Positions 15,660-24,031 of a stretch of 42,725 nt of DNA are shown here, one piece after another. Both the position numbers and the translations under genes were made by a program. Source of the DNA: Planctomycetota bacterium (GTDB lineage Bacteria; Planctomycetota; UBA1135; UBA2386); the NCBI GenBank assembly GCA_016794485.1, contig JAEUHV010000001.1:1-42725 (forward strand), in the 5' to 3' direction. The notes below the pieces were generated by a model. It did no database searches. It was not told the origin of the DNA and worked only from the letters and a program-made list of their open reading frames with translations. Position 1 is the first letter of the stretch. Each line of letters begins with the position of its first letter.

Positions 15660-17234
15660 GTGACCGACGTTGCTGCCGTGCCCGCCAAGGGCCACCCGCA
15701 AGGCCTTTGGATCCTGTTCTTCGCCGAACTCTGGGAGCGTTTCTGCTTCTATGGGATGCGGGCGCTGCTCGCGGTCTACGTCGCCGACCTGTTCTTCGTG
15801 AAGCAGAAGGAGGCGTCGCTGGTCTACGGCGCCTACACGGCCTTGATCTACGCCACCGGCATCTTCGGCGGTGCCGTGGCCGACCGCCTGCTCGGTTTCC
15901 GCCGGTCGATCGTGACCGGTGGGCTGATCATGGCCTCGGGTTGCTTCCTGCTGGTGGTGCGGGACAAGGACATGTTCCTGTTCGGCTTGTCGCTGCTGAT
16001 CGTCGGCAACGGGCTGTTCAAACCGAACATCTCGAGCCTGGTCGGCAAGCTCTATGCGCCGGGCGATCCTCGCCGCGACGCCGGGTTCACCATCTTCTAC
16101 ATGGGCATCAACGTCGGTGCCCTGGTCGCACCGCTCGTTTGCGCGGCGGTCTCGGCCGCGTTCCCGAAGCGCGTGCCGTTCGACCAGCTGTGGCCCGGGT
16201 TGGAGAACCACCAGGACTACGCGATCTGGAAGGCCCAGGGCTTCGCCGACATGCCGGACTACCGGTGGGGCTTCCTGATGGCGGGCATCGGCATCGTGCT
16301 GGGGGTCGTCACGTTCCATCTGGGTCGGGGTCGACTCGACGGGCAGGGGCTGCCGCCGCGCGGTCGCGAGGGCATGGGGATGCCGGCCCTCGTGGTGCTC
16401 GGCTGCGCCGTCCTGGCGCCGCTGGTCTACCTGCTGATCGCCAACAAGAGCGTCGCCGCCTACATCCTCAGTGGCCTCGCCGTCTCGGTGGCCGGCTACC
16501 TGATCTGGTACTCGATGCAGCGTTTCGCCGCCGGGGACAAGGTGGGCGGCCAACGCATCTTCGCCCTGCTCGCGCTGCTGCTCGCCAACACGGTGTTCTG
16601 GTCGGCCTTCGAACAGGCCGGCAACTCGCTGAACTTCTTCGCCCGCGACTACGTGCACATGATCACGTTGCCCGGGACGGAGAAGAAGTTCGACTTCGAG
16701 TGGTTCCAGTCGGTGAACTCGATCTGGATCATCGCCCTCGGGCCGGTGTTCGCCTGGACCTGGGTCTGGCTCGAACGGCGTCGCCTGAATCCGTCCATCC
16801 CGGTCAAGTTCGGCTTCGGCGTGGTGTGCGTCGGCCTCGGCTTCGGCGTCCTGATGTGGGCGATGTCGGCCGTCGGCGGCCAGGGCCAGGTCTGGTTCTG
16901 GTCGCTGGTGTTGCTCTACCTGGTGCACACGATCGGCGAACTGTGCATCTCGCCGGTCGGGCTGTCGATGGTGACCAAGCTGGCGCCGCCGTCGATGACC
17001 GGCCTCGTGATGGGGGCCTGGTTCCTGTCGATCTCGTGCGCGAACTTCCTTGCCGGCGTGTTCTCGTCGATGGCGGCGAGCGTCGACGAGGACAAGGCCG
17101 AAGCCGTCGGTGGCGTGCCGATGTCCAACTACTACGACTCGTACGAGTTCCTGTTGTGGTATGCGGTCATCGCCGGTGGCGCGTTCCTGTTGATCGCCAA
17201 GCCGCTCGACAAGTGGATGCACGGCATCAAGTGA
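15660..17234 (+). CDS. POT-family proton-dependent oligopeptide transporter
   Basis: 524 residues. The GTG at 15660 is chosen because AGGAG (15648-15652) lies 7 nt upstream and the first helix follows at once. The POT signature ExxERF is present in helix 1 (E23-L-W-E26-R27-F28 then YG). The conserved GNGLFKPNISSLVG block and DAGFTIFYMGINVGA follow, as does the helix-7 FEQ motif (WSAFEQAGNS) that contributes to peptide binding. About 12-14 membrane helices are evident. It imports di- or tripeptides with protons across the inner membrane. A second POT gene follows 78 nt downstream. All key residues of a standard peptide symporter seem to be in place. Confidence 0.92.
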   Translation: MTDVAAVPAKGHPQGLWILFFAELWERFCFYGMRALLAVYVADLFFVKQKEASLVYGAYTALIYATGIFGGAVADRLLGFRRSIVTGGLIMASGCFLLVVRDKDMFLFGLSLLIVGNGLFKPNISSLVGKLYAPGDPRRDAGFTIFYMGINVGALVAPLVCAAVSAAFPKRVPFDQLWPGLENHQDYAIWKAQGFADMPDYRWGFLMAGIGIVLGVVTFHLGRGRLDGQGLPPRGREGMGMPALVVLGCAVLAPLVYLLIANKSVAAYILSGLAVSVAGYLIWYSMQRFAAGDKVGGQRIFALLALLLANTVFWSAFEQAGNSLNFFARDYVHMITLPGTEKKFDFEWFQSVNSIWIIALGPVFAWTWVWLERRRLNPSIPVKFGFGVVCVGLGFGVLMWAMSAVGGQGQVWFWSLVLLYLVHTIGELCISPVGLSMVTKLAPPSMTGLVMGAWFLSISCANFLAGVFSSMAASVDEDKAEAVGGVPMSNYYDSYEFLLWYAVIAGGAFLLIAKPLDKWMHGIK

Positions 17235-17258
17235 GCCTGCCGGGCCGTTCGTCCACTG

Positions 17259-17272
17259 CCGTCTCCTGACGG
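17259..17272 (+). terminator. Weak hairpin between the two POT genes
   Basis: CCGTC and GACGG form a 5-bp stem with a TCCT loop, 24 nt after the stop, followed by a pyrimidine-rich stretch. It is short and may be chance. Confidence 0.2.
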
Positions 17273-17312
17273 TCCTTCCCGTTCCGACCGAACCTCGCCG
17301 ACTCCGACGCGC

Positions 17313-19250
17313 ATGTTCAAGAACCACCCGTGGGGCCTCGCGCCGCTGTTCTTCATCGAGATGTGGGAGCGGCTGAGCTTCTACGTGATCGGTGGCATCC
17401 TGCTGCTGTACGCGCTCGACACCGAGCGTGGCGGCCTCGGCCTGCAGGCCGTGCAGGCGAACGACATCGTCGGGACCTACCTGGCCTTCGTCTATGCGAC
17501 CCCGTTCCTCGGCGGTCTGGTCGCGGACCGCATGCTCGGGTTCCGCCGCAGTGTGCTGATCGGCGGCTTGTGCATGGCCTGCGGCCTGTTCTCGCTCGGC
17601 ACTCCCGGCGAGACGTTCTTCGTGCTCGGCCTCGTGTTGGTGTGCATCGGCAACGGCTTCTTCAAGCCGAACATCTCGGCGATGGTCGGCAACCTCTACG
17701 AGAAGGGCGATGCGCGCCGCGATGCGGGCTTCAGCATCTTCTACGTCGGGATCAACATCGGCAGCTTCGTCGCGTTCGTCGCCTCGGCGTGGGTGCGCGA
17801 GCACTGGGGTTGGTTCTGGACGTTCCGGATGGCCGGCTGCGGCCTGCTGATCGGCGTGGCGTTGCTATTGGTCTTCTGGCAGCGCCTCGGTGTCGCCGAT
17901 CGCCCGCCGCAGAAGCGGCCCGACGACGTCTCGATCGGGCGGATCGTCGGCAGCATCCTGCTGCCGGCCCTGGTCGTGGGCTACCTGGGCTACTGGCTGG
18001 CTAGCAGCCAGTTCCCCGGCTCGCCGGTGACGCCGCAGATGTGCGGGTTCCTGGCCGGCATGTTGCCGGTGATCGTGTTCTTCGTCCGCCTCGGGACCAC
18101 GGCGACCGCGGAGGAGAAGCCCGGCCTGCTGGCGCTGCTGCCGATCTACGTCGCCGGCGGCACCTTCTTCATGGTCCTGCACCTCAACACGACCGCGCTG
18201 ACGTCGTGGGCCGAAGTCGACACGCGTCGCCACGACGGCAATGTGTTCGATCTGCTCGGAACCAAGCAGGACGCGATGCCGAGCTACTTCCGCAACGCCG
18301 GCGCCGACGTCCCGCGGCCGCATCGCGACACCCTCGTCGTGGTCGATCCGAAGGTCGCCCGCATGTTCGGCACCTCGCGGCTCGACGCGGCTTCGGTCGC
18401 GGCCGTGGCGAAGGCCCATGCCGAACTCGAGCTGGTCGTCAGCGAGGGCACGCTGGCGGGGGCGCGCCAGGCGACCGAGCCGGCGATCGATCGTCGGGCC
18501 GCGAACGTCTATCCCGACGGCTCGATCACGGTGAAGGAAGTGCGGGACAGCCACGGGTCGCCGACGGTCGCGGTCGATCTGGTCCAGGGCACTCCGCGCG
18601 TCGCGCGCGCCGCCTTCGTGCGCAAGGTCGGCGATCGGCAGGTGCCGGTCCTGCTGGTGGACCAGGGCGTGTTCGACGACGTCTACCGACGGACCGACGC
18701 CAATACGCCATCGCTGCCGCCGGGGGATTTCCTGCGCGTCACCAGCCCCGAGGTGTTCCAGGCCGCCAACGCCTTGTGCGTGATCCTGCTGACTTCGCCG
18801 ATCGTGCTGTTCTGGGCCTGGATGCGCCGGCGCGGCAACGAGATCGGCACCGCCCACAAGATCTTCTACGGGCTCCTGCTGACGATGCTGTCGATGCTGG
18901 TGATGGCGTTCGCCGGCTGGCTCACGGAGCACGGCATGCTGAAGGTCTCGGCCTGGTGGCTGATCGGGGCCTACGCCGTCGTCACGATGGGCGAACTGTG
19001 CCTGTCGCCGATGGGCCTGTCCCTGGTCACCAAGTTGAGTCCCAAGCGGTACGTCGGCTTGATGATGGGCGGTTGGTTCTGTGCCACGGCGTTCGGCAAC
19101 AAGCTGTCGGGGTTCTTCGGCGGCGTGCGCAGCCTGATGGAGCCGATGGCGTTCTTCCTCGTGCTGGCGGCGGTGGTGGCGGGCGTGGCGATCGCGATCC
19201 GGTTCGTGCTACCGTGGTTGGACCGGGTCCTGAAGCAGTACAAGGCGTGA
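17313..19250 (+). CDS. POT-family transporter with a large extra soluble domain
   Basis: 645 residues, about 120 longer than its neighbour. The N-terminal half is a normal POT: helix 1 with E16-M-W-E19-R20, then GNGFFKPNISAMVG and DAGFSIFYVGINIGS. After helix 7 (about 271-300), residues about 301-480 form a soluble, mixed alpha/beta segment with no membrane character, where the neighbour has only a short loop. Helix 8 resumes at FQAANALCVILLTSP. The helix-7 FEQ motif is absent (FFMVLHLNTT). The C-terminal helices are normal (MGELCLSPMGLSLVTKL). The insert faces the periplasm if topology is standard. Substrate is probably not an ordinary dipeptide. I do not recognise the inserted domain. Confidence 0.88.
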   Translation: MFKNHPWGLAPLFFIEMWERLSFYVIGGILLLYALDTERGGLGLQAVQANDIVGTYLAFVYATPFLGGLVADRMLGFRRSVLIGGLCMACGLFSLGTPGETFFVLGLVLVCIGNGFFKPNISAMVGNLYEKGDARRDAGFSIFYVGINIGSFVAFVASAWVREHWGWFWTFRMAGCGLLIGVALLLVFWQRLGVADRPPQKRPDDVSIGRIVGSILLPALVVGYLGYWLASSQFPGSPVTPQMCGFLAGMLPVIVFFVRLGTTATAEEKPGLLALLPIYVAGGTFFMVLHLNTTALTSWAEVDTRRHDGNVFDLLGTKQDAMPSYFRNAGADVPRPHRDTLVVVDPKVARMFGTSRLDAASVAAVAKAHAELELVVSEGTLAGARQATEPAIDRRAANVYPDGSITVKEVRDSHGSPTVAVDLVQGTPRVARAAFVRKVGDRQVPVLLVDQGVFDDVYRRTDANTPSLPPGDFLRVTSPEVFQAANALCVILLTSPIVLFWAWMRRRGNEIGTAHKIFYGLLLTMLSMLVMAFAGWLTEHGMLKVSAWWLIGAYAVVTMGELCLSPMGLSLVTKLSPKRYVGLMMGGWFCATAFGNKLSGFFGGVRSLMEPMAFFLVLAAVVAGVAIAIRFVLPWLDRVLKQYKA

Positions 19251-19265
19251 GCCCGGGGTCGAGGC

Positions 19266-19289
19266 CCGTCGCTGCGCTGCGCACGACGG
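19266..19289 (+). terminator. Terminator-like hairpin after the second POT gene
   Basis: CCGTCG/CGACGG encloses TGCG-CTG-CGCA with a single bulged C, giving about 10 bp of stem. It begins 15 nt after the POT stop and 40 nt before the dioxygenase gene. No T-run follows. Confidence 0.42.
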
Positions 19290-19329
19290 CCACCTCGCCG
19301 ACGTCCCGATCGCCCCACACGATGGCACG

Positions 19330-19920
19330 ATGAGCACCCTTCGTCTGCAGACCTTGATCGATCGCCTCGAAGGCCTCGCGCCGGGCAAGGTCACCCTGCC
19401 GCAGGTGCAGCAGATCGTCGGCGACGGCCAGCTCGACGACGCCGAACTGCGCCGCTACGTCGGAGTGCTGCCGAACAAGTATGCGCGCCGTTCCGTGCAC
19501 CGGAGCAAGTGGTTCGACGTGCTGGTCCTGACCTGGGCGCCGGGCCAGTTCACCCCGGTCCACAACCACGGCGGCAACTGCGGCTGGGTGCGCCTCGTGC
19601 GCGGCCAGATCGCCGAAGAGACCTTCAAGCTGGTGCCGGGCAGTGCCGTGCCGGACGCCGCGGTGGCCGCCAACGTGAACGGCCGCGTCGGCAACGTCGG
19701 CCTCGAGTGCACCGGATCGGGCGTGATCACCACGATCGGTGCGGTCGCGACGGCCGACCGCGTGCGCGCGATCCATCGCCTCGGCAACCCGACCGACGCG
19801 CGCGACTTCACCGTCACGCTGCACGTCTACTCGCTGCCACACGACAGCTGCCTGTCGTTCGACCTGGCGTCGCGCACGTGCGAGCCGCGCCGGCTCGTGC
19901 CGGATCCGCTGCCGGTCTGA
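19330..19920 (+). CDS. Cysteine dioxygenase-type thiol dioxygenase
   Basis: 196 residues, a cupin fold. It would oxidise cysteine (or a related thiol) to the sulfinic acid with Fe(II) and O2. The three-His iron site is readable: H78 and H80 in TPVHNHGGN, and H149 in RAIHRLGN. The SLHLYSPP-type block appears as TLHVYSLP with H165 and Y167. By alignment the position of the mammalian crosslinking Cys93 is Gly85, as is usual in bacteria, but a Cys (C84) sits right next to it. A short N-terminal helical part (1-60) is present. It precedes an acyltransferase gene by 63 nt; there is no obvious functional link. Cysteine versus mercaptopropionate as substrate is not certain. Confidence 0.87.
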   Translation: MSTLRLQTLIDRLEGLAPGKVTLPQVQQIVGDGQLDDAELRRYVGVLPNKYARRSVHRSKWFDVLVLTWAPGQFTPVHNHGGNCGWVRLVRGQIAEETFKLVPGSAVPDAAVAANVNGRVGNVGLECTGSGVITTIGAVATADRVRAIHRLGNPTDARDFTVTLHVYSLPHDSCLSFDLASRTCEPRRLVPDPLPV

Positions 19921-19951
19921 GCGCTGCGGTTGCGGTCCGGGCATCGGCCCG

Positions 19952-19957
19952 TAGGCT
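19952..19957 (+). promoter_or_regulatory. Candidate -10 element (TAGGCT) before the acyltransferase gene
   Basis: TAGGCT lies 26 nt before the ATG at 19984 and shares the CGTAGGnT form with the element in front of serA (33672-33677). Confidence 0.3.
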
Positions 19958-19983
19958 CCGCGTGCGCCTCGCCCGACCCGCCG

Positions 19984-21150
19984 ATGACGTTCCGCATCTC
20001 TCCATCGCCCGAACCCGGGCGCATCGACGCCCTCGACGGCGTGCGCGGCCTCGCGATCGCCGCGGTCGTGATGATGCACGGGGTGTTCTTCGGCGTGCCG
20101 TTGCCCGGTCATCCGGTCCTGTCGCCGGACGAGCCGTGGCCGCGCCTGGCGTTGCTCGGCTTCGCCGGGGTCGACCTGTTCTTCGTGCTCAGCGGCTTCT
20201 TGATCACCGGCATCCTGGTGCGGTCGCGCGGCAGCGAGCTCTACTTCCGCAACTTCTACGTGCGGCGGGCCCGGCGCATCTTCCCGCTCTACTACGTGGT
20301 GCTGGGGCTGCTGTTGTTCGGTCTCGGGCGGCCGGCGGCCGGTGGGCTCGAGACGGTTTCGTACCTCACCTACTGGCAGAACTACCACCACGCCTTCGCG
20401 GGGCCGCACGCGGACCCGGCGCGGGTCGTCACGTGGAGCCTCGCGATCGAGGAACAGTTCTACCTGGTCTGGCCCGCGATCGTGCTGTGGCTGCCGAACG
20501 CGACGCTGCGGCGCGTCTGCGTCGCGACGGTCGTCGGGGCGATCGCCCTGCGCTGGCTGCTGGTCGGGTTGGAGGTCCCCGGAACGCACTTCCTGCTGCC
20601 GTGTCGGCTCGACGCGTTGGCGGCGGGTGCATGGCTCGCGCTGTCGCCGCTGCCGGGGCGCTTGGTCGGTTGGTCGTGTGCGGCGATCGGTGCCGGCGGC
20701 CTGCTCGCGTGCGGCCTCGGCAGCGTCGTGCCGATCCCCGAACTGCCGCTGATGCAGCGCTTCGCGTTGCCGGCGGCAACCCTGTTGTCGTTCGGCGTGC
20801 TGGTGGTGGTCCGGCACCCCGGGATCGCGCAGCGGGTGTGCGAACACCGCTGGCTCCGGTCGCTCGGTCGCTACAGCTACTGCATCTACCTGGTGCACTT
20901 CCTGGTGGTGGAGTGGCTGGCGCTCCGCACCTACGACTCGTTGCCGCGGGGCGTGCAGAGGTGGCTCGCGGCGCACGGGTCGACCACCGTGCTGCTCGTC
21001 GCGTTCAGTCTCGTGTGCCTGCTGGTGGCGTGGGCGATCGGCTGGGTGAGCTGGCACCTGTGCGAGAGCCGGGTGCTCGCCTGGAAGCGCCACTTCCCGA
21101 CCGCGGAGAGTCCGCGATCGAAGGGCGAGGTGCGCAGCACCGAGCCCTAG
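19984..21150 (+). CDS. Acyltransferase-3 family membrane protein (OafA-like)
   Basis: 388 residues with about ten membrane helices. The ATG at 19984 is chosen over a TTG at 19930 because the family start RIDALDGVRGLAIAAVVMMHG follows within 13 residues. It contains the conserved His of helix 1, FAGVDLFFVLSGFLITGIL and FYVRRARRIFPLYY with the Arg cluster, then WSLAIEEQFYLVWP. These enzymes acylate sugars of O-antigen, exopolysaccharide or peptidoglycan at the inner membrane. No SGNH domain is fused at the C-terminus, which ends in a basic cytoplasmic tail. The acceptor is unknown. Confidence 0.9.
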   Translation: MTFRISPSPEPGRIDALDGVRGLAIAAVVMMHGVFFGVPLPGHPVLSPDEPWPRLALLGFAGVDLFFVLSGFLITGILVRSRGSELYFRNFYVRRARRIFPLYYVVLGLLLFGLGRPAAGGLETVSYLTYWQNYHHAFAGPHADPARVVTWSLAIEEQFYLVWPAIVLWLPNATLRRVCVATVVGAIALRWLLVGLEVPGTHFLLPCRLDALAAGAWLALSPLPGRLVGWSCAAIGAGGLLACGLGSVVPIPELPLMQRFALPAATLLSFGVLVVVRHPGIAQRVCEHRWLRSLGRYSYCIYLVHFLVVEWLALRTYDSLPRGVQRWLAAHGSTTVLLVAFSLVCLLVAWAIGWVSWHLCESRVLAWKRHFPTAESPRSKGEVRSTEP

Positions 21151-21181
21151 ATTGCGGACGCGCGTCGGGCTGCTGGTGCCG

Positions 21182-21194
21182 TCGCGAGTCGCGA
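21182..21194. terminator. Hairpin between convergent acyltransferase and DsrE genes
   Basis: TCGCG and CGCGA form a 5-bp stem with a 3-nt loop inside the 63-bp convergent gap; flanking GTCGC/GCGAC can pair as an alternative. Weak evidence. Confidence 0.25.
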
Positions 21195-21213
21195 AGCGAC
21201 GTGCGCGATCTGC

Positions 21214-21540
21214 CTACAGCGTGATCACCTTCTGCGCCTGGCCGAGCTCGCGCACGATCGCGTCCATGTCGCCGACCTTGCCGACCGCAGGCGTGATGCC
21301 GAAGTGCTGCAAGCAGGTGCCGCAGGGCACGAGGTCGATGCCGCGTTCCTCGAGGGCGCGCAGTTCGCCGAGCACCGGTGAGTCGGCGGCGACGAGCTTC
21401 ACGCCCGCGTTGAACAGCACGATCGTGTCGAACCCGGGCAGCGCGATCGACTTCTTCAGGAACGTGCCGAGGATCTTCTGGCCCAGCGCGCGGTCGCCGT
21501 GGCCCATCTGGTCCTGGTTGAGGACGACGACGGTTTGCAT
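21214..21540 (-). CDS. DsrE-family protein (YedF C-terminal-like)
   Basis: 108 residues. The whole protein matches the DsrE-like C-terminal domain of YedF-type proteins: VVVLNQDQMGHGDRALG, TIVLFNAGVKLVAADSPVLGEL, and LEERGIDLVPCGTCLQHFGI with the Cys-Gly-Thr-Cys pair, ending in AQKVITL. The N-terminal TusA-like domain of full YedF is absent. DsrE-fold proteins relay sulfur (or act in selenium metabolism) through a conserved Cys, here in PCGTC. It is the last of three genes on this strand, 45 nt after the ribbon-helix-helix gene. The role with an SPFH protein is not known. Confidence 0.88.
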   Translation of the reverse strand: MQTVVVLNQDQMGHGDRALGQKILGTFLKKSIALPGFDTIVLFNAGVKLVAADSPVLGELRALEERGIDLVPCGTCLQHFGITPAVGKVGDMDAIVRELGQAQKVITL

Positions 21541-21585
21541 CGGCGGATCGTCGGGACTGCTTGGGCGGCAGGCAAGGGCTGCAGC

Positions 21586-21774
21586 TCAGGCCTTCTTCTT
21601 CCTGGCGACCGCCGGGGCGTCCGGGTCGTGGCCGAGCCGCGCGCGCAGGGCCTGCCGCAGCAGCCACTCGATCTGGCCGTTGATGCTGCGCATGTCCTGC
21701 TCCGCCCAGCGCCGCAGTTCGTCGAAAACGCGCGGCGGCAGGCGCAGCAGGAACTTCTTCGCCTCGTCGGCCAT
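21586..21774 (-). CDS. Small ribbon-helix-helix (Arc-like) DNA-binding protein
   Basis: 62 residues. The pattern is an N-terminal strand (KKFLLRLPPRVFDELR), a first helix and a second helix (SINGQIEWLLRQALRARLG), as in Arc/MetJ-type repressors, followed by a basic tail (ARKKKA). It lies 3 nt after the SPFH gene and 45 nt before the DsrE gene, so it is in the middle of a three-gene operon. Such proteins bind DNA as dimers on arrayed half-sites and often repress their own operon. The multi-part palindrome at 22695-22720 upstream of the operon is the obvious candidate site; that link is inference. There is no toxin gene beside it. Confidence 0.85.
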   Translation of the reverse strand: MADEAKKFLLRLPPRVFDELRRWAEQDMRSINGQIEWLLRQALRARLGHDPDAPAVARKKKA

Positions 21775-21777
21775 GGT

Positions 21778-22680
<903 letters not shown>

Positions 22681-22694
22681 GGTCGGGTTGCCGA

Positions 22695-22720
22695 GTATCG
22701 GAATGATATCAGAACGATAC
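22695..22720 (-). promoter_or_regulatory. Three-part palindrome upstream of the SPFH operon
   Basis: The site reads GTATCG-N4-GATATC-N4-CGATAC, symmetric on both strands in 18 of 26 positions and centred on a GATATC palindrome. It lies 14 bp upstream of the SPFH start codon and is by far the most AT-rich patch nearby. On the minus strand it includes GATACT (22699-22694), a fair -10, with TTGGGT (22724-22719) as a possible -35 at a long 19-bp spacing. A repressor bound here would block that promoter. The ribbon-helix-helix protein of the same operon is the natural candidate. Confidence 0.65.
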
Positions 22721-22790
22721 CCAAGTGGCCGTGGCCGGTTCCGGCCTGTCGCGTTCTTGCGTGCCGGCCCGCAGCGCGGGTCGCGGTCGC

Positions 22791-23996
22791 CTAGCGGGCG
22801 ATGCCACCGACCGGCGGTGACACTTCGAGCGGCAGTGCGAGCCCGGCCACGCCCTGGGTGAACCAGCTCGTGTGCAGGAGTGCCGGTGTGGCGGGCAGCG
22901 GCAGGGACACCTGCAGCGAGCCGGCGGCGTCGGTGATGCCGAAGGCCAGGACGGTGAGGTTGACGGGGGCGAGCCATGCCCGTTCGGCCAGCAGTGGCGT
23001 GATGGGATGGAGTGCCAGGCGGTCACTGCCCACGACGAGCACGTTCGTTCCGGCGGCGGCCCGGTAGTCGAGCGTCCACGGTTGGCCGAGCACGAGTGGC
23101 GCGATCGTGCTGCCGTGGCCGAGCAGTGGCCCGCTGGCGATCGGCCCGATGGTCACGGCTCCCGGCGGTGCGCCGGGGCCGGCCTGCAGCGTGGTGCGTG
23201 CCAGGACCACGGGGGTGTTGCCGAGGTTGCGGATCGCGGCGTCGCCGGCGGTGGCGTGGCCATCGCCACCGCGCACGAGGCTGTCGGCGATCCACACGTC
23301 GGAGTTCGTCGCCACGTGCACGCCGTTGCCGGCGGGGTAGGTGGACAGCATCGCGGAGTTGCCGCCGCCGAGCACCGTGCAGCGGACCAGATGCGCCGCG
23401 GCGTCGTCGAGCCGGAGCGCGTGGCCCCCGTGCGTGCTGAAGTCCCAGCCGAGTTCACCCCCGACGAACTCGCAGTCGACCGCGGCGAGGCTGCCGTGCA
23501 CGACGGTGACCGCACCACCGCCGACGACTGTCGCCGTGGGCGCAGCCGGGATCGGCCCGCCGACGACGCGGCAGCGCTGCAGCGCGACGGTGGCGTTCTG
23601 CACGGTGAGCGTGGTGATGGTCGGGTTGCCCACGCCGGCGAGGACACAATCGTGGAACGAGACGTGTCCGGCCAACACCTGCACCGGCAGGAACGGGAAG
23701 AACGTCGGCCGGAACTGCAGGCCGACGAGCTCGGCGCGGCTCGGCGGCTGCAGCAGCGTGTTGCCGACGAATGCCGCGGTCACGGTGACGGTGGCCCCCG
23801 GCGCCGCGGTGATCGTGAGGTCCTTTCCCAGCGTGAACGGTTCGTAGGTGCCGCCGTGCACGACGACCACGTCGCCGTTCGCCGCTGCGGCGATCGCCGC
23901 CTGGATCTGCGCGAAGCCGCCGGGCCCGACGACGTGCACCGCCTGGGCGGACAGTGCGGTCGAAACCATGGACACGAGCAGCAGCGGGCGCAGCAT
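22791..23996 (-). CDS. Secreted parallel beta-helix protein
   Basis: 401 residues. A signal peptide (about 1-19) is followed by the right-handed beta-helix entry [29 protein letters not shown] (in pieces) and repeated rungs such as [30 protein letters not shown] and [10 protein letters not shown] up to about residue 290. The last 120 residues ([14 protein letters not shown] to LALPLEVSP) resemble the C-terminal module seen in many planctomycete secreted proteins and partly that of the 745-residue protein at 12468. No catalytic residues of a polysaccharide lyase are evident. Probably a cell-surface or extracellular protein. The gene begins 36 nt after the helicase stop, with its own candidate promoter. 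Confidence 0.8.
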   Translation of the reverse strand: MLRPLLLVSMVSTALSAQAVHVVGPGGFAQIQAAIAAAANGDVVVVHGGTYEPFTLGKDLTITAAPGATVTVTAAFVGNTLLQPPSRAELVGLQFRPTFFPFLPVQVLAGHVSFHDCVLAGVGNPTITTLTVQNATVALQRCRVVGGPIPAAPTATVVGGGAVTVVHGSLAAVDCEFVGGELGWDFSTHGGHALRLDDAAAHLVRCTVLGGGNSAMLSTYPAGNGVHVATNSDVWIADSLVRGGDGHATAGDAAIRNLGNTPVVLARTTLQAGPGAPPGAVTIGPIASGPLLGHGSTIAPLVLGQPWTLDYRAAAGTNVLVVGSDRLALHPITPLLAERAWLAPVNLTVLAFGITDAAGSLQVSLPLPATPALLHTSWFTQGVAGLALPLEVSPPVGGIAR

Positions 23997-24002
23997 GCGG
24001 CG

Positions 24003-24008
24003 ATGGTA
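24003..24008 (-). promoter_or_regulatory. Candidate -10 element (TACCAT) of the beta-helix gene
   Basis: Read on the minus strand, TACCAT ends 6 nt before the ATG at 23996. This spacing would give a leaderless or nearly leaderless message. Confidence 0.3.
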
Positions 24009-24031
24009 GCGTCGTCGCCTGCCGCCGGAAG

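Noticed and set aside
15441..17804. Minus-strand open frame upstream of the YebC-like start, opposite the first POT gene and the start of the second
   Set aside because: The frame is continuous with the YebC-like gene, but the extension is low-complexity antisense of POT transporter genes. The conserved protein starts at 15440.
21586..21774. Antitoxin reading of the ribbon-helix-helix gene
   Set aside because: It is flanked by SPFH and DsrE genes and no small toxin-like gene is present; autoregulation of the operon explains it better.
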